From: Clostridia bacterium
Lineage (GTDB): Bacteria > Bacillota > Clostridia > Acetivibrionales > JAFADI01
Assembly (NCBI GenBank): GCA_026418695.1
Contig: JAOAAU010000045.1
Coordinates: 1 to 42,147, forward strand
Length of the DNA: 42,147 nt
Reading direction: 5' to 3'
In this document: piece after piece, positions 10,496-19,502 of the stretch
Layout: each line of letters begins with the position of its first letter
How positions within the stretch are numbered: position 1 is the stretch's first letter
Position numbers and translations under genes: made by a program
The notes under the pieces: generated by a model
What the model was told of the DNA's origin: nothing
Seen by the model: the letters and a program-made list of their open reading frames with translations, nothing else
The model's database searches: none

Positions 10496-10897
10496 TTATT
10501 CAAAATTATTGTGGGTTATTCCTAACGCTTCGGTGATCCCGTTAATCATTATTGCAAGGGGAACCATAAAAATTCCCTCAAGTGTACCAATAAAAAAATC
10601 TTGACTAAAATTTAACGATGCCCCAAGTACCAAGATAACGAGTGCAGAATTAATTAAAAATCTTGTGATACTTTTGGATACCGCCTTCTTTTCCCCGGCT
10701 TGAGATGCTTGAGACAAAAGCCTTGAAAAAGTCGTCATATAAGAATTCAGCCTAAGAAGGCTAAAAACTGTACCGGTGGCAAGTCCGGCAAGTATAATGA
10801 ATCGGTGATAAAAAAACACTATATCTAATATCGCCACGATTATAGAAATTATTAATACCCTTTTTGCTAAAAATTTTTCAAACTTTGTAGATAGCAA
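10496..10897 (-). CDS. atpI: ATP synthase protein I-like membrane protein
   Basis: This is a small hydrophobic protein with four predicted membrane segments, placed first in the atp operon, where AtpI normally is. AtpI helps c-ring assembly and is poorly conserved, so the name rests on position and topology. The frame opens with a TTG at 10936, but that codon has no spaced ribosome binding site. The in-frame TTG at 10897 (then LSTKFEKFLAKRVL, 133 residues in all) has AAGGA 9 bases upstream, so I prefer it. The preferred start also leaves the divergent motA promoter outside the coding region. Confidence 0.75.
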   Translation of the reverse strand: MLSTKFEKFLAKRVLIISIIVAILDIVFFYHRFIILAGLATGTVFSLLRLNSYMTTFSRLLSQASQAGEKKAVSKSITRFLINSALVILVLGASLNFSQDFFIGTLEGIFMVPLAIMINGITEALGITHNNFE

Positions 10898-10926
10898 ATT
10901 TTTCTTTCCTTTTTTGTAAATAGCAG

Positions 10927-10954
10927 TAAAGTCCAATTTCCAAAATGCCGATAA
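10927..10954 (+). promoter_or_regulatory. Flagellar sigma-D type promoter for motAB
   Basis: TAAA at 10927-10930, a 16-base spacer and GCCGATAA at 10947-10954 match the Bacillus SigD consensus (TAAA, 14-16 bases, GCCGATAT) at every position but the last. It points to motA and would give a leader of about 205 bases. Confidence 0.75.
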
Positions 10955-11030
10955 TCAAAATGAAAAACGGCTAATAAAAGCCTTACAGCTAAGCAGCATC
11001 ACTGCTGGAAAAAAATCAAACTCATTAAAA

Positions 11031-11059
11031 ATACTATCATACTTGCTAAGTGTAATCAA
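11031..11059 (-). promoter_or_regulatory. Sigma-A promoter of the atp operon
   Basis: On the minus strand TTGATT (11059-11054), a 17-base spacer and TAGTAT (11036-11031) form a good vegetative promoter. The leader to atpI is about 125 bases and contains a short AGCAG/CTGCT hairpin and a GGCT/AGCC hairpin followed by GTTTTT, which might attenuate. Confidence 0.6.
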
Positions 11060-11168
11060 TACTTTTATTGATTGGTACAAGGCATAGACGCTGCTGTGTA
11101 TTATTGTATACGGTTTCCTGCATTTTAACCCTGCAAGTCAACAAAAGAAATTTTTCAGGAGTGATTCC

Positions 11169-11966
11169 ATGGATATTGGCGCAATTATCGGTTCATTTTT
11201 TGGGATAGCGATGATTCTTATCGGTTATATCCTTGAGGGAGGTTCTCTTGTCGCACTTGTTGCCCCTTCCCCAATCTTTATAGTTATCGGAGGTACAATA
11301 GGGTGTACCTTGTTGGCCTTTCCTATATCAGAGTTAGCCAAGCTGCCTGTTGCCATGAAAACCATCTTCACTCAGAAGAATTATAACGAAGTTGATATCA
11401 TCAACCAACTGGCCGAACTATCCGAAAAAGCAAGAAAAGACGGACTCCTAAGCTTGGAGCAGGATGCACAGACCAATTCAAACGATCTTATCAGAAAGGG
11501 CTTGGCCCTTGTCGTTGACGGTATAGAGACAGAGGTTATCAAGGATATCCTGGAAAGGGAAGTTGAGCTTCACGAGAGCATTTACGAGTCCAATGCAAAG
11601 ATTTTTGAAGCCATGGGAGGCTTTTCACCGACAATGGGGGTTTTGGGTACGGTTATGGGGATGATTATCATCCTGGGAAGTATGGAAGACCCGGGTGAAC
11701 TTGGACATAAGATCGCAACGGCCTTTATCGCAACGATGCTGGGTGTTGGCTTGGCCAATCTTTTATACCTGCCGATGGGAGGAAGAATCAAAGCAAAGGC
11801 AGAAAGAGAAAAAATGGTCAGCGATCTGATCATTGAAGGGCTCCTTTCCATACAAGCGGGAGAAAATCCAAGAATCATCAAGGAAAAGTTAAACCTTGCT
11901 TTACTTGAAAAGATGAGCAAGAAGGGCAGTTCCAAAGGTGATGCAAAAGCTGAGGCGGAGGGATAA
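11169..11966 (+). CDS. motA: Flagellar motor stator protein MotA
   Basis: MotA surrounds MotB in the inner membrane to form the ion-driven stator that turns the flagellar rotor. The 265-residue protein has four membrane helices and a large cytoplasmic loop. The two functional prolines are P154 (GGFSPTMGVLGTVMG) and P202 (YLPMGGRIKAK). The loop carries charged residues expected to contact FliG. AGGAG lies 6 bases before the ATG. A sigma-D type promoter lies 215 bases upstream, and motB follows after 3 bases. It is divergent from the atp operon. No other flagellar gene is in the window. Confidence 0.96.
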   Translation: MDIGAIIGSFFGIAMILIGYILEGGSLVALVAPSPIFIVIGGTIGCTLLAFPISELAKLPVAMKTIFTQKNYNEVDIINQLAELSEKARKDGLLSLEQDAQTNSNDLIRKGLALVVDGIETEVIKDILEREVELHESIYESNAKIFEAMGGFSPTMGVLGTVMGMIIILGSMEDPGELGHKIATAFIATMLGVGLANLLYLPMGGRIKAKAEREKMVSDLIIEGLLSIQAGENPRIIKEKLNLALLEKMSKKGSSKGDAKAEAEG

Positions 11967-11969
11967 TCC

Positions 11970-12851
11970 ATGGGCAAACCCAAGGCAAAAGTCGAAAAGG
12001 ATACCTCTGAACGCTGGCTCCTTACCTACGCCGATCTCATGAACCTGCTGCTCATATTCTTTATCATTCTATATACCATGAGCCAGGTTGATGTTGCAAA
12101 ATTCAATCAATTAGCTGCTTCTCTGAGAGCCGAATTCGGTAACAATGCAACTTCTTCATTGATCGGCGACGGCGGAACAAACAATTCTCTGATCAATCTG
12201 GAGGCAAATGCTCCGGCAAACGTTGTCCCATCCAAGCTTGAGGAACAGCAAATAGAAGAGGTAAAAAAAGAAGTCACCGAGATGATTGAAAAGGAAAACC
12301 TGAAGGGCAGCGTGGAAGTTACAATTCAGGAACGAGGCGCGGTTATCTCTATCATGGAAAAAGTTCTTTTCAAGAGCGGCAGCGCTGAAATAGAACAGGA
12401 CTCCAAACCCACGGTCGAGAAAATAGGAAATATTCTAAAATCCATTACCAGCAATCAAATCAAGGTGGAAGGGCATACGGACGACGACCCTATCCGTACA
12501 ACCCAATTCCCCTCCAACTGGGAATTATCTTCCGCTCGTGCCACCAATGTACTACGGCTTCTGGTTGATAAAGCAGGGATTAACCCCAAAAGTATATCTG
12601 CGGTTGGTTACGGTGAATTCAGACCTAAGGCAGAGAATACCTCTCCGGAAAATAAAGCTGCAAACAGGCGAGTGGATATCGTTATTGTTAAGAATAAATT
12701 TGACAAAGCAGAAGCAGGAATGGAAAAAGCAGCACCCAAAGCAGAAGAACCTGGAAAAAACAACGCAAAAGAAAATGAGGCTGATAGTAAAAAAGAAGAG
12801 CATAAGGACAAGGAGAGTGCGGACACTGCGAAGGAAACAACTGCACATTGA
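11970..12851 (+). CDS. motB: Flagellar motor stator protein MotB
   Basis: MotB anchors the stator to peptidoglycan and carries the ion-accepting Asp. RWLLTYADLMNLLLIFF gives D22 at the start of the single membrane helix. A plug/linker region follows (about 50-130), then the OmpA-like peptidoglycan-binding domain (about 130-240) with VEGHTDD, NWELSSARATNVLRLL and NKAANRRVDIVI. The last 45 residues are a low-complexity Lys/Glu/Ala tail, longer than usual. It starts 3 bases after motA, and a terminator follows. Whether it uses H+ or Na+ cannot be decided from these motifs. Confidence 0.95.
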   Translation: MGKPKAKVEKDTSERWLLTYADLMNLLLIFFIILYTMSQVDVAKFNQLAASLRAEFGNNATSSLIGDGGTNNSLINLEANAPANVVPSKLEEQQIEEVKKEVTEMIEKENLKGSVEVTIQERGAVISIMEKVLFKSGSAEIEQDSKPTVEKIGNILKSITSNQIKVEGHTDDDPIRTTQFPSNWELSSARATNVLRLLVDKAGINPKSISAVGYGEFRPKAENTSPENKAANRRVDIVIVKNKFDKAEAGMEKAAPKAEEPGKNNAKENEADSKKEEHKDKESADTAKETTAH

Positions 12852-12865
12852 TTTTATAAGTTACA

Positions 12866-12889
12866 AAAGCCGGTATTCACCGGCTTTTT
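12866..12889. terminator. Bidirectional terminator between motB and wecB
   Basis: AAAGCCGG/CCGGCTTT forms an 8-bp perfect stem with a 6-base loop and a T5 run on the plus strand. The A-run on the other side gives a shorter T-tract for the convergent wecB transcript. Confidence 0.85.
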
Positions 12890-12899
12890 CTATTACAAT

Positions 12900-14066
12900 C
12901 TACTGATTCAATCTATTCACTTTAAATTCATCCGGCTTTTCAGTGCTAAACCCAAAGTCATACAACAGCGCTTTTACGATTCTCTCGGATGCACATCCAT
13001 CCCCGTATGGGTTAACAGCCTTGGCCATTTTTGAATACTCCTCCTGATTATCAAGAAGTTCTGTCGCCAGAGAAATGATTTTTTCCTTCTCAGTTCCCGC
13101 AAGCTTCACAGTACCTGCTGTAACAGCCTCAGGTCTCTCAGTTTCGTTTCTTAATACAAGAACAGGTTTTCCGAGAGATGGAGCTTCTTCCTGAAGTCCT
13201 CCGGAGTCTGTCATGACAATGTATGATTTAGCCATCAGGTTATGCATATCCTGAACATCCAGAGGCTCTATCAAATGAACTCTAGGGTGTTTTCCCAGAA
13301 TATCCTCCGCTACTTCCTGGACTGCAGGATTCAAATGTACGGGATAAACGATTTCAACATCCTCATACCGGTCTGCTATGTACTTTAAGGCACTGCAAAT
13401 GTTTTTCAAAGGCTCACCCAGATTTTCTCTTCTATGGGCAGTAACCGTGATGATCCGTTTTCCCCCAAAGTTTAAATCTGATAATGCGCTATTCCCGAAT
13501 TTGTAATCTTTCTTTACTGTAGTCTTTAATGCATCAATGACTGTATTTCCGGTGATGTAGATCTTTTCCTCTTCCATTGCTTCATTGAGCAGATTCTTTT
13601 TGTTCGTTTCTGTCGGAGCAAAATGAAGGTCGGATAAGGCTCCTGTCAGCTTTCTGTTGATTTCTTCAGGATACGGGAAGTATTTGTCAAAGGTCCTTAA
13701 TCCTGCTTCAACATGTCCAACCTTGACTTTATTGTAAAAAGCAGCCAGGCTGCCAACGAATGTCGTTGTCGTATCACCGTGCACCAGGACAATGTCCGGC
13801 TTAACCTTTTCAAAAACTTCACTGAGGCCCTGCAGCGATCTGACAGTAATATCAATCAGTGTCTGTCTGCTTTGCATGATGTTCAGGTCATAGTCCGGCT
13901 TGATTTCAAATATTTCAAGGACCTGATCCAGCATCTGCCGGTGCTGGGCTGTTACGCAAACTAAAGATTCAATCTCGTCATACTTCTCCAATTCTTTTAC
14001 CAGGGGTGCCATTTTGATGGCTTCCGGCCTTGTGCCGAAAACTGTCATTACTTTTAACTTTTTCAC
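12900..14066 (-). CDS. wecB: UDP-N-acetylglucosamine 2-epimerase (non-hydrolysing)
   Basis: This enzyme interconverts UDP-GlcNAc and UDP-ManNAc in the cytoplasm for teichoic acid or other wall polymers (called mnaA in Bacillus). Characteristic motifs in the 388 residues are VFGTRPEAIKMAPL near the N-terminus, VHGDTTTTF, GHVEAGLRT, ITGNTVIDAL, TAHRRENLG, and TDSGGLQEEAPSLGKPVLVLR with the RPEAV segment. The start is GTG at 14066 with AGGAG 8 bases upstream. It lies 19 bases after the tagO-like gene; together they would supply lipid-linked GlcNAc-ManNAc precursors. It is the last gene of its operon and is followed by a terminator. Confidence 0.95.
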   Translation of the reverse strand: MKKLKVMTVFGTRPEAIKMAPLVKELEKYDEIESLVCVTAQHRQMLDQVLEIFEIKPDYDLNIMQSRQTLIDITVRSLQGLSEVFEKVKPDIVLVHGDTTTTFVGSLAAFYNKVKVGHVEAGLRTFDKYFPYPEEINRKLTGALSDLHFAPTETNKKNLLNEAMEEEKIYITGNTVIDALKTTVKKDYKFGNSALSDLNFGGKRIITVTAHRRENLGEPLKNICSALKYIADRYEDVEIVYPVHLNPAVQEVAEDILGKHPRVHLIEPLDVQDMHNLMAKSYIVMTDSGGLQEEAPSLGKPVLVLRNETERPEAVTAGTVKLAGTEKEKIISLATELLDNQEEYSKMAKAVNPYGDGCASERIVKALLYDFGFSTEKPDEFKVNRLNQ

Positions 14067-14085
14067 TTTCGTTTCTCCTAGTTCT

Positions 14086-15228
14086 CTATGAATTCTCTTG
14101 TATTTCGCCAGTACCTATTTCATTCGTCTTTTTTTCGTCCGCAAGATTATCTTCTGTGGATTCTTCGTCGTCATTATCACTGACTTCGCTCATATACCGG
14201 GCTCCGCCAATAATGAATACAGATACTGCTATGAACAATATGATAGCTCCCAAAATACCCTTTTCCGCCAGGACAATTGCACAAAGTCCCAGTGCGGCGC
14301 TCGCGACATACATGACAACCACCGACTGCTTATGGCTCAGACCCATGTCAATCAGCCTGTGGTGCAAGTGGCCTCGATCCGCTTCCATGATTGATTTTCC
14401 TTTTACCAGTCTTCGAAGAATTGCAAAGACCGTGTCAAACAAAGGCAGTCCCAATACCAGGATCGGAATTGCCAGTGCAATGGCTGCAAAGGACTTTAAC
14501 ATTCCTTGAATGGAGATGACTCCAAGTGTAAAGCCTAGGAAGGTAGCTCCCGTGTCTCCCATGAATATTTTCGCCGGATTGAAATTATATGGTAGGAACC
14601 CTAAAGCAGAACCGGCAAGCGCTGCAGTTACGATTGCAGTATTTAAGTCTCCCAGGATGACAGACACAAAAAACAGTGAAAGCGATGAAATGGAAGATAC
14701 TCCCGCGGCAAGCCCATCCAGTCCGTCAATCAGATTAATGGCATTGGTGATACCGACAATCCACAAAATCGTTAACGGATAGGATACATAAGGACTTAAC
14801 TGGGTTAATCCGATATCGGAAAACGGATTTGTGATTACCTGAATGGAGGTTCCCGTATAAACTACAATAAAAGCGGCAAGAAGTTGGAATACCAGCTTTA
14901 CTTTTGCCCTGAGCTGCTTGATATCATCTACGATGCCTACGCCCACAATAATGAAAACCCCTGCAATCATCCCCCAAAACTGCTTATCCGGAGCAAAAAC
15001 TCCCTTCATATCGAAGGCAGCCCCCACCGTGTTAAACAGCAGTGAAATGATAAAGCCCGAAACAATAGCCAATCCGCCGATTCTGGCAATTGGCTTTTTG
15101 TGCATTCTTCGATTATCCTTCGGAATATCCACTGCCCCTATTTTAAAAGCGATTCTTTTTGCAATAGGCGTTGAACAAAACGTTATAATAAACGCAAGCA
15201 CAAAGGATATGAAATATTCATAAAACAA
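14086..15228 (-). CDS. tagO: Undecaprenyl-phosphate GlcNAc-1-phosphate transferase (TagO/WecA/MraY family)
   Basis: This polytopic membrane enzyme transfers GlcNAc-1-P from its UDP sugar to undecaprenyl phosphate, the first step of wall-polymer synthesis. It has about ten or eleven membrane helices and the family motifs DDIKQLRAK, NAINLIDGLDGLAAG, GDTGATFLGF and the cytoplasmic ADRGHLHHRLIDMG loop. HxHH-type loops are typical of WecA/TagO rather than MraY. A 33-residue acidic C-terminal tail is extra. The longest frame starts with GTG at 15237, but AAGAAGGTG lies 6 bases before a TTG at 15228, which I prefer. It is next to wecB, supporting the teichoic-type pathway. Confidence 0.88.
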   Translation of the reverse strand: MFYEYFISFVLAFIITFCSTPIAKRIAFKIGAVDIPKDNRRMHKKPIARIGGLAIVSGFIISLLFNTVGAAFDMKGVFAPDKQFWGMIAGVFIIVGVGIVDDIKQLRAKVKLVFQLLAAFIVVYTGTSIQVITNPFSDIGLTQLSPYVSYPLTILWIVGITNAINLIDGLDGLAAGVSSISSLSLFFVSVILGDLNTAIVTAALAGSALGFLPYNFNPAKIFMGDTGATFLGFTLGVISIQGMLKSFAAIALAIPILVLGLPLFDTVFAILRRLVKGKSIMEADRGHLHHRLIDMGLSHKQSVVVMYVASAALGLCAIVLAEKGILGAIILFIAVSVFIIGGARYMSEVSDNDDEESTEDNLADEKKTNEIGTGEIQENS

Positions 15229-15299
15229 TTTCAGCACCTTCTTTAAATATCAGCAAAATATTGCAACCGGGCACATTATAACCCACGGTGCATATTTTG

Positions 15300-15737
15300 T
15301 CAAATTTTTACTACTCTGATTCCGGCTTCCTTCAAAAGATCCATGGATAGATCATCCGGGTATTCACCCTTGAATACGATCTTCTTTATGCCTGCATTAA
15401 TCGCCATTTTTGCACATAATACGCAGGGTTGATGGGTAACATAAAGGGTTCCGCCATTCACACTCGTACCGGAGTAAGCGGCCTGTACGATGGCATTCTG
15501 TTCTGCATGGATTGCCCTGCAAAGTTCGTGCCTCTGACCTGACGGTATCTTTAATTCATCTCTCAGACACCCGATTTCAGAGCAATGTTTACATCCCATC
15601 GGGGCACCATTATATCCTGTAGCAAGGATTCTCTTGTCCTTTACAATCAATGCACCTACCTGTCGTCTCAAGCAAGTGGACCTGCTTTTGATTAAATCGA
15701 CAATTTCCATGAAATATTCATCCCATGACGGCCTCAT
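15300..15737 (-). CDS. dCMP/cytidine deaminase family protein (ComEB-like)
   Basis: This zinc deaminase of 145 residues most likely converts dCMP to dUMP for dTMP synthesis. The zinc site is HAEQNAI (His and catalytic Glu) with PCVLCAKM (two Cys). The extra Cys/His-rich insertion [10 protein letters not shown] plus CRAIHAE is typical of dCMP deaminases of the ComEB/T4 type, where it binds a second zinc. The ATG at 15737 has a GGGGG ribosome binding site. It sits between upp and tagO in a pyrimidine-linked block. A riboflavin deaminase or plain cytidine deaminase is less likely given the insertion. Confidence 0.9.
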   Translation of the reverse strand: MRPSWDEYFMEIVDLIKSRSTCLRRQVGALIVKDKRILATGYNGAPMGCKHCSEIGCLRDELKIPSGQRHELCRAIHAEQNAIVQAAYSGTSVNGGTLYVTHQPCVLCAKMAINAGIKKIVFKGEYPDDLSMDLLKEAGIRVVKI

Positions 15738-15835
15738 TGTTCATCCCCCTTTATAAAGATAAAGATTAAGAAACAAAAGCAAAAATAACTGATACTCCGC
15801 CTTTCTTCTTAATCTTTTCCCCATGTCCCAAGTGT

Positions 15836-16465
15836 TTATTTTGTGCCGAACAGTCTGTCTCCTGCATCACCAAGACCTGGTACAATATATCCGTGGTCAT
15901 TCAATACTTCATCAACAGCTGCACAATAGATCTCAACATCCGGATGATCCTTGTTGATTCTATCAATACCTGCTTGTGCAGCAATCAGGCACATGAGTTT
16001 GACATTGCTGACTCCCTTGTCCTTGATAAATTTGATGGCAGCCGATGCGGAACCGCCTGTTGCAAGCATCGGATCAAGAACAACGATGTCTCTTTCTGTT
16101 GCATCTACAGGGAGTTTGCAATAGTATTCAACCGGCTGTAATGTTTCAGGATCTCTATATAAGCCGATATGTCCTACCTTTGCCATTGGAAGAAGGCGAA
16201 GCATTCCGTCTACCATTCCCAAACCAGCTCTCAGGATCGGTACAATCCCCAGTTTCTTTCCTGAAATCACCTTTGTCTTTGCAATTCCAACCGGAGTTTC
16301 TATTTCAACTTCCTTCAACGGCATATTTCTGGTAACTTCGTATCCCATCAGCATCGCGATTTCTGAAACAAGTTCCCTGAATTCCTTTGTGTTGGTATTC
16401 TTATCTCTTAAAAGTGATATCTTGTGCTGAATCAATGGATGATCAAAGATAAAAACGTTTTTCAT
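15836..16465 (-). CDS. upp: Uracil phosphoribosyltransferase
   Basis: Upp salvages uracil with PRPP to form UMP. The 209-residue protein has the usual length. It shows the N-terminal [13 protein letters not shown] segment, the PRPP-binding loop [17 protein letters not shown], and the C-terminal uracil-binding [17 protein letters not shown]. The ATG has a GGGGG ribosome binding site 9 bases upstream. It lies 17 bases from rpiB in the same operon. In Bacillus upp also stands just before the atp operon, so the order here is a modified version of that arrangement. Assignment is secure. Confidence 0.97.
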   Translation of the reverse strand: MKNVFIFDHPLIQHKISLLRDKNTNTKEFRELVSEIAMLMGYEVTRNMPLKEVEIETPVGIAKTKVISGKKLGIVPILRAGLGMVDGMLRLLPMAKVGHIGLYRDPETLQPVEYYCKLPVDATERDIVVLDPMLATGGSASAAIKFIKDKGVSNVKLMCLIAAQAGIDRINKDHPDVEIYCAAVDEVLNDHGYIVPGLGDAGDRLFGTK

Positions 16466-16482
16466 GTTTAAATTCCCCCTGT

Positions 16483-16932
16483 TTATTTTGAATATTTTTT
16501 TTCAATATCAGATATTTTGTCCACTCTGGTTTTATGTCTTCCACCAATAAACTCGGTATCCAGCCAGACTTGCACGATTTCCAAAGCCAGACCGACGCCG
16601 ACAACTCTCTCGCCTAGAGACAAGATGTTTGCATCATTGTGCTCTCTGCTCATTCTTGCCATATATGTATCGGTGCAGACCGCTGCACGGATTCCGGGCA
16701 CCTTGTTTGCCGCCATGGAGATTCCCAGGCCTGTCCCGCACACGATAATCCCTTTGTCGCATTCACCATTTTTGATAGCCTCAGCCACAGTCAGACCATA
16801 ATCAGGATAGTCTACAGAGCAGCAGTCATGGGTTCCAAAATCCTCGAATTCGTAATTCTTTTCCTGTAAATATTTGATGATTTCATTTTTTAAAGCATAG
16901 CCGCCGTGGTCGCTTCCAATGCCAATTACCAT
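16483..16932 (-). CDS. rpiB: Ribose-5-phosphate isomerase B
   Basis: This cytoplasmic RpiB/LacAB-type isomerase interconverts ribose 5-phosphate and ribulose 5-phosphate. Motifs in the 149 residues are [10 protein letters not shown] at the N-terminus, [21 protein letters not shown] with the catalytic Cys, and [19 protein letters not shown] lies 7 bases before the ATG at 16932. Its place between ywlE and upp fits a supply of ribose 5-phosphate for PRPP, the co-substrate of Upp (inference). An allose-6-phosphate isomerase activity cannot be excluded, but the context favours RpiB. Confidence 0.95.
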   Translation of the reverse strand: MVIGIGSDHGGYALKNEIIKYLQEKNYEFEDFGTHDCCSVDYPDYGLTVAEAIKNGECDKGIIVCGTGLGISMAANKVPGIRAAVCTDTYMARMSREHNDANILSLGERVVGVGLALEIVQVWLDTEFIGGRHKTRVDKISDIEKKYSK

Positions 16933-16998
16933 AATGTATCCTCCATCGTTTGGTTCCTTATAATTTTATAATATAGACAAGGATGTGTCAAAAAAAGT

Positions 16999-17499
16999 TT
17001 AAGAGCTTTCCTTGAGTTTTTTTATCAGATGACCAATGGTTTCTCTGAGGTCCCGGGCACATTTTTTATAGACATTCAGCGGCATCCCGTACGGGTCAAG
17101 AATATCCAAAGCGTAATTGTACTCCCGCATTGCAGGGTCATTCCCCTTTGAATAAACGTATTCTTTTAAGGTAAAAACCTTGGATTTGGCCTCAGGGAGT
17201 ACAGAAAGGATTGAATCCTTGTGATTCCGTGTCATGGTCAGAACCAAGTCTGCTTCTTTAATCTCTCTTTCGTTTAACCGCCTCGCTCTGTGACAACCTA
17301 TGTCTATAGCCCATTCATCTTTTAAAGCCCTGATCGCATTTTCACTTGCATTGTCCCCGTCAAAGGCAGTAAGTCCTGCTGATGCCGCAGTAAACGAATC
17401 GCGGGCGCTTACGTCCTTTTCAATCAGGTCTTTAAATATGCCTTCTGCCATACAGCTTCTGCAAGTATTCCCGGTACAGACAAACAGTATTCTTTTCAT
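16999..17499 (-). CDS. ywlE: Low-molecular-weight phosphatase, probable protein-arginine phosphatase YwlE
   Basis: The P-loop CTGNTCRS places the nucleophile at C8, the Arg at R14 and the general acid Asp at D135 in the DPYG motif. In Bacillus YwlE the Thr of CTGNTCRS is known to tune the pocket for phosphoarginine; here it is T12, so an arginine phosphatase is the best call, although a tyrosine phosphatase remains possible. Length is 166 residues. It lies between sua5/ywlC and rpiB/ywlF, the same order as in Bacillus apart from missing ywlD. The arginine kinase McsB is not in the window. Confidence 0.85.
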   Translation of the reverse strand: MKRILFVCTGNTCRSCMAEGIFKDLIEKDVSARDSFTAASAGLTAFDGDNASENAIRALKDEWAIDIGCHRARRLNEREIKEADLVLTMTRNHKDSILSVLPEAKSKVFTLKEYVYSKGNDPAMREYNYALDILDPYGMPLNVYKKCARDLRETIGHLIKKLKESS

Positions 17500-17526
17500 A
17501 GCATCCTACCCTTATGTTTAATGTAC

Positions 17527-18579
17527 TTAAACTTCGACAATTTTATTCCCGGCAGCTTTTCTCATTCGATTCATAATGGCAAGTCCAATCTCAGTGTTCT
17601 CAACAGCCTCTGCCAGAATCAGTTGAACGCCTGCTTCATCAAACTTTCGCAATGTTCCAAAAAGATTTGCTGCAATGGTTTCCGGCATGTTCCTGTCCCC
17701 TACGGAGATCACAAAGTGGGGAGCATACTGATCTTTTGTTTGTTCTGTTGCCATAACTCCAACCTTGATATTCTTTTCACTATTTTCTGCCGCTAGTTGA
17801 CTTATTTTCTCAACAATATTGGATACGCTTCCTTGAACGATGATAACTTCCGCTTCTGGCGAATAGTGCGTGTATTTCATTCCAGGCGATTTTGGAACAA
17901 CATTCTTCTCCTTGGTGCCCATAATGGCAGGGTCAACCATGACTCCCTTCAATACAGTGTTCAACTGCTGTGGAGTGACCCCTCCCGGCCTTAAGATCAT
18001 CGGTGGAACGACGGACATGTCCAGAACCGTTGACTCGAGTCCGACTTTTGCACTTCCCGCATCGATGATAGCATCTACTTTTCCTTCCAGGTCCTCAATG
18101 ACATGCCTTGCCTCCGTAGGACTTGGTTTACCGGAGGTATTGGCGCTAGGTGCAGCAACAGGTACTCCTGCCATTCGGATAAGCTCTAATGCAACAGGAT
18201 GGGATGGCATCCTCACTGCAACCGTATCCAATCCTGCGGTGATCACAGTAGGCACCAAAGAAGACTTTTTTAACACTATAGTCAGTGGCCCCGGCCAGAA
18301 CTGGTCCATCAGTTGATATGTATCCTTAGGAATTTCGCTTACAAGCTTTTGCAAGTCTTCTCTATCTGCAATGTGTACAATCAGCGGATTATCCGAAGGT
18401 CTGCCTTTCGCTTTGAATATGCCATTTACTGCGTTTATGTCTAGCGCATTGGCACCTAATCCGTACACTGTTTCTGTGGGGAAGGCCACCAGGCCTCCAT
18501 TTTTAAGAATGTCCGCAGCATGTCGGAGCTTGTCCATATCCAGGTTGTCTTTATCCAGCTTAATAATCTCTGTTTTCAA
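17527..18579 (-). CDS. L-threonylcarbamoyladenylate synthase (Sua5/YwlC)
   Basis: This enzyme makes threonylcarbamoyl-AMP from Thr, bicarbonate and ATP, the first step of the t6A37 tRNA modification. The YrdC domain (about 10-205) contains GGLVAFPTETVYGLGANA, KAKGRPSDNPLIVHI, FWPGPLTIVL and PSANTSGKPSPT. A C-terminal Sua5 domain (about 235-350) makes the total 350 residues, the long Sua5 form. The start is TTG at 18579 with AAGGAG 8 bases upstream. It is the first gene of the sua5-ywlE-rpiB-upp-deaminase-tagO-wecB run, in which all spacers are about 100 bases or less. Confidence 0.93.
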   Translation of the reverse strand: MKTEIIKLDKDNLDMDKLRHAADILKNGGLVAFPTETVYGLGANALDINAVNGIFKAKGRPSDNPLIVHIADREDLQKLVSEIPKDTYQLMDQFWPGPLTIVLKKSSLVPTVITAGLDTVAVRMPSHPVALELIRMAGVPVAAPSANTSGKPSPTEARHVIEDLEGKVDAIIDAGSAKVGLESTVLDMSVVPPMILRPGGVTPQQLNTVLKGVMVDPAIMGTKEKNVVPKSPGMKYTHYSPEAEVIIVQGSVSNIVEKISQLAAENSEKNIKVGVMATEQTKDQYAPHFVISVGDRNMPETIAANLFGTLRKFDEAGVQLILAEAVENTEIGLAIMNRMRKAAGNKIVEV

Positions 18580-18660
18580 CGTTGTAACTCCTTAATCTAT
18601 ATTGAATGCGAAATATCCTTTGCATTTAATTTTCCGCACTTCAATTACCTTAACCCGGCT

Positions 18661-18698
18661 TGCGATAATTTAATTCTTCACTATGCTTCATTATCGCA
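18661..18698 (-). repeat. Inverted repeat after the ZIP transporter gene
   Basis: TGCGATAA and TTATCGCA form perfect 8-base arms around 22 bases, starting 10 bases after the ZIP stop codon on the minus strand. There is no T-run. It may act as a 3' end or processing hairpin. Confidence 0.4.
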
Positions 18699-18708
18699 GC
18701 TTAATATC

Positions 18709-19449
18709 TCAATTGAAGACCGATACAATTATACCACACAAAATTCCTATAATGTTTCCCATGGAAGAGACCCTTCCAAAATACAGCCGTTTTGACTCCG
18801 GTACCAATTCTCCAAAAACGATGTACAGCATTGCACCTCCGGCAAATCCAAGGCATAGTGCAATGAAGGTTTGGGATATCTCTCCGAGAATCGCGCCCAG
18901 TAATGCACCAAACCCCATGGGAACCCCGGAAAGAACTGTAAGCGTAAATGCTTTCCACTTTGAAAATCCCCCGGCACGCATGGGAACAGCCATTGCAATC
19001 CCTTCAGGAATATCGTGGATTGCAATCACCAAAGTCAGTACGACTCCCAGATTTAAAGATGCTTCAAATCCGGAGCCTACTGCAAATCCTTCCGGGAAGT
19101 TATGGAGTGCGATTCCAATAGCCATCAGAATACCAGCCCTGAGAAGGCTGGACTTCCCTCTTCCCTTCTTGACAACTTCAAGTTCCTTCACAAAATTTTC
19201 AATGAGTACGATCACCAGAATTCCAATCACTACACCGACGAGGGACGTTACCGTACCTCCCAGGTTAAAGGCTTCCGGCAGCAATTCAAAACATACCACC
19301 GCAGTCATTAAACCTGCAGAAAATTCCAGGATAAAGCTTAGAACCCGGTTGCTGATGTTACTGACAAAGAAAGCAGCAAGTCCTCCGATTCCGGTCCCGA
19401 TGATTCCCGATATCATCCCGATCAGTGTTACCTTTAAAAGATGTTCCAC
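18709..19449 (-). CDS. ZIP-family divalent metal transporter
   Basis: This inner-membrane metal uptake protein has eight predicted helices. The paired ZIP metal-site motifs are HNFPEG (H116, E120) and HDIPEG (H145, E149). The length of 246 residues matches the short bacterial ZIPs (ZupT/GufA type), which move zinc and sometimes iron or manganese into the cell. The start is GTG at 19449 with GGGGG 6 bases upstream. It lies between sua5 and aat, both on the same strand, but a 141-base gap with a long inverted repeat separates it from aat, so it probably has its own control. Confidence 0.92.
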   Translation of the reverse strand: MEHLLKVTLIGMISGIIGTGIGGLAAFFVSNISNRVLSFILEFSAGLMTAVVCFELLPEAFNLGGTVTSLVGVVIGILVIVLIENFVKELEVVKKGRGKSSLLRAGILMAIGIALHNFPEGFAVGSGFEASLNLGVVLTLVIAIHDIPEGIAMAVPMRAGGFSKWKAFTLTVLSGVPMGFGALLGAILGEISQTFIALCLGFAGGAMLYIVFGELVPESKRLYFGRVSSMGNIIGILCGIIVSVFN

Positions 19450-19502
19450 TGTTTTCCCCCTGAAAACATATTTTACTTATATGTATTCAGAGGGTAACAA
19501 TT

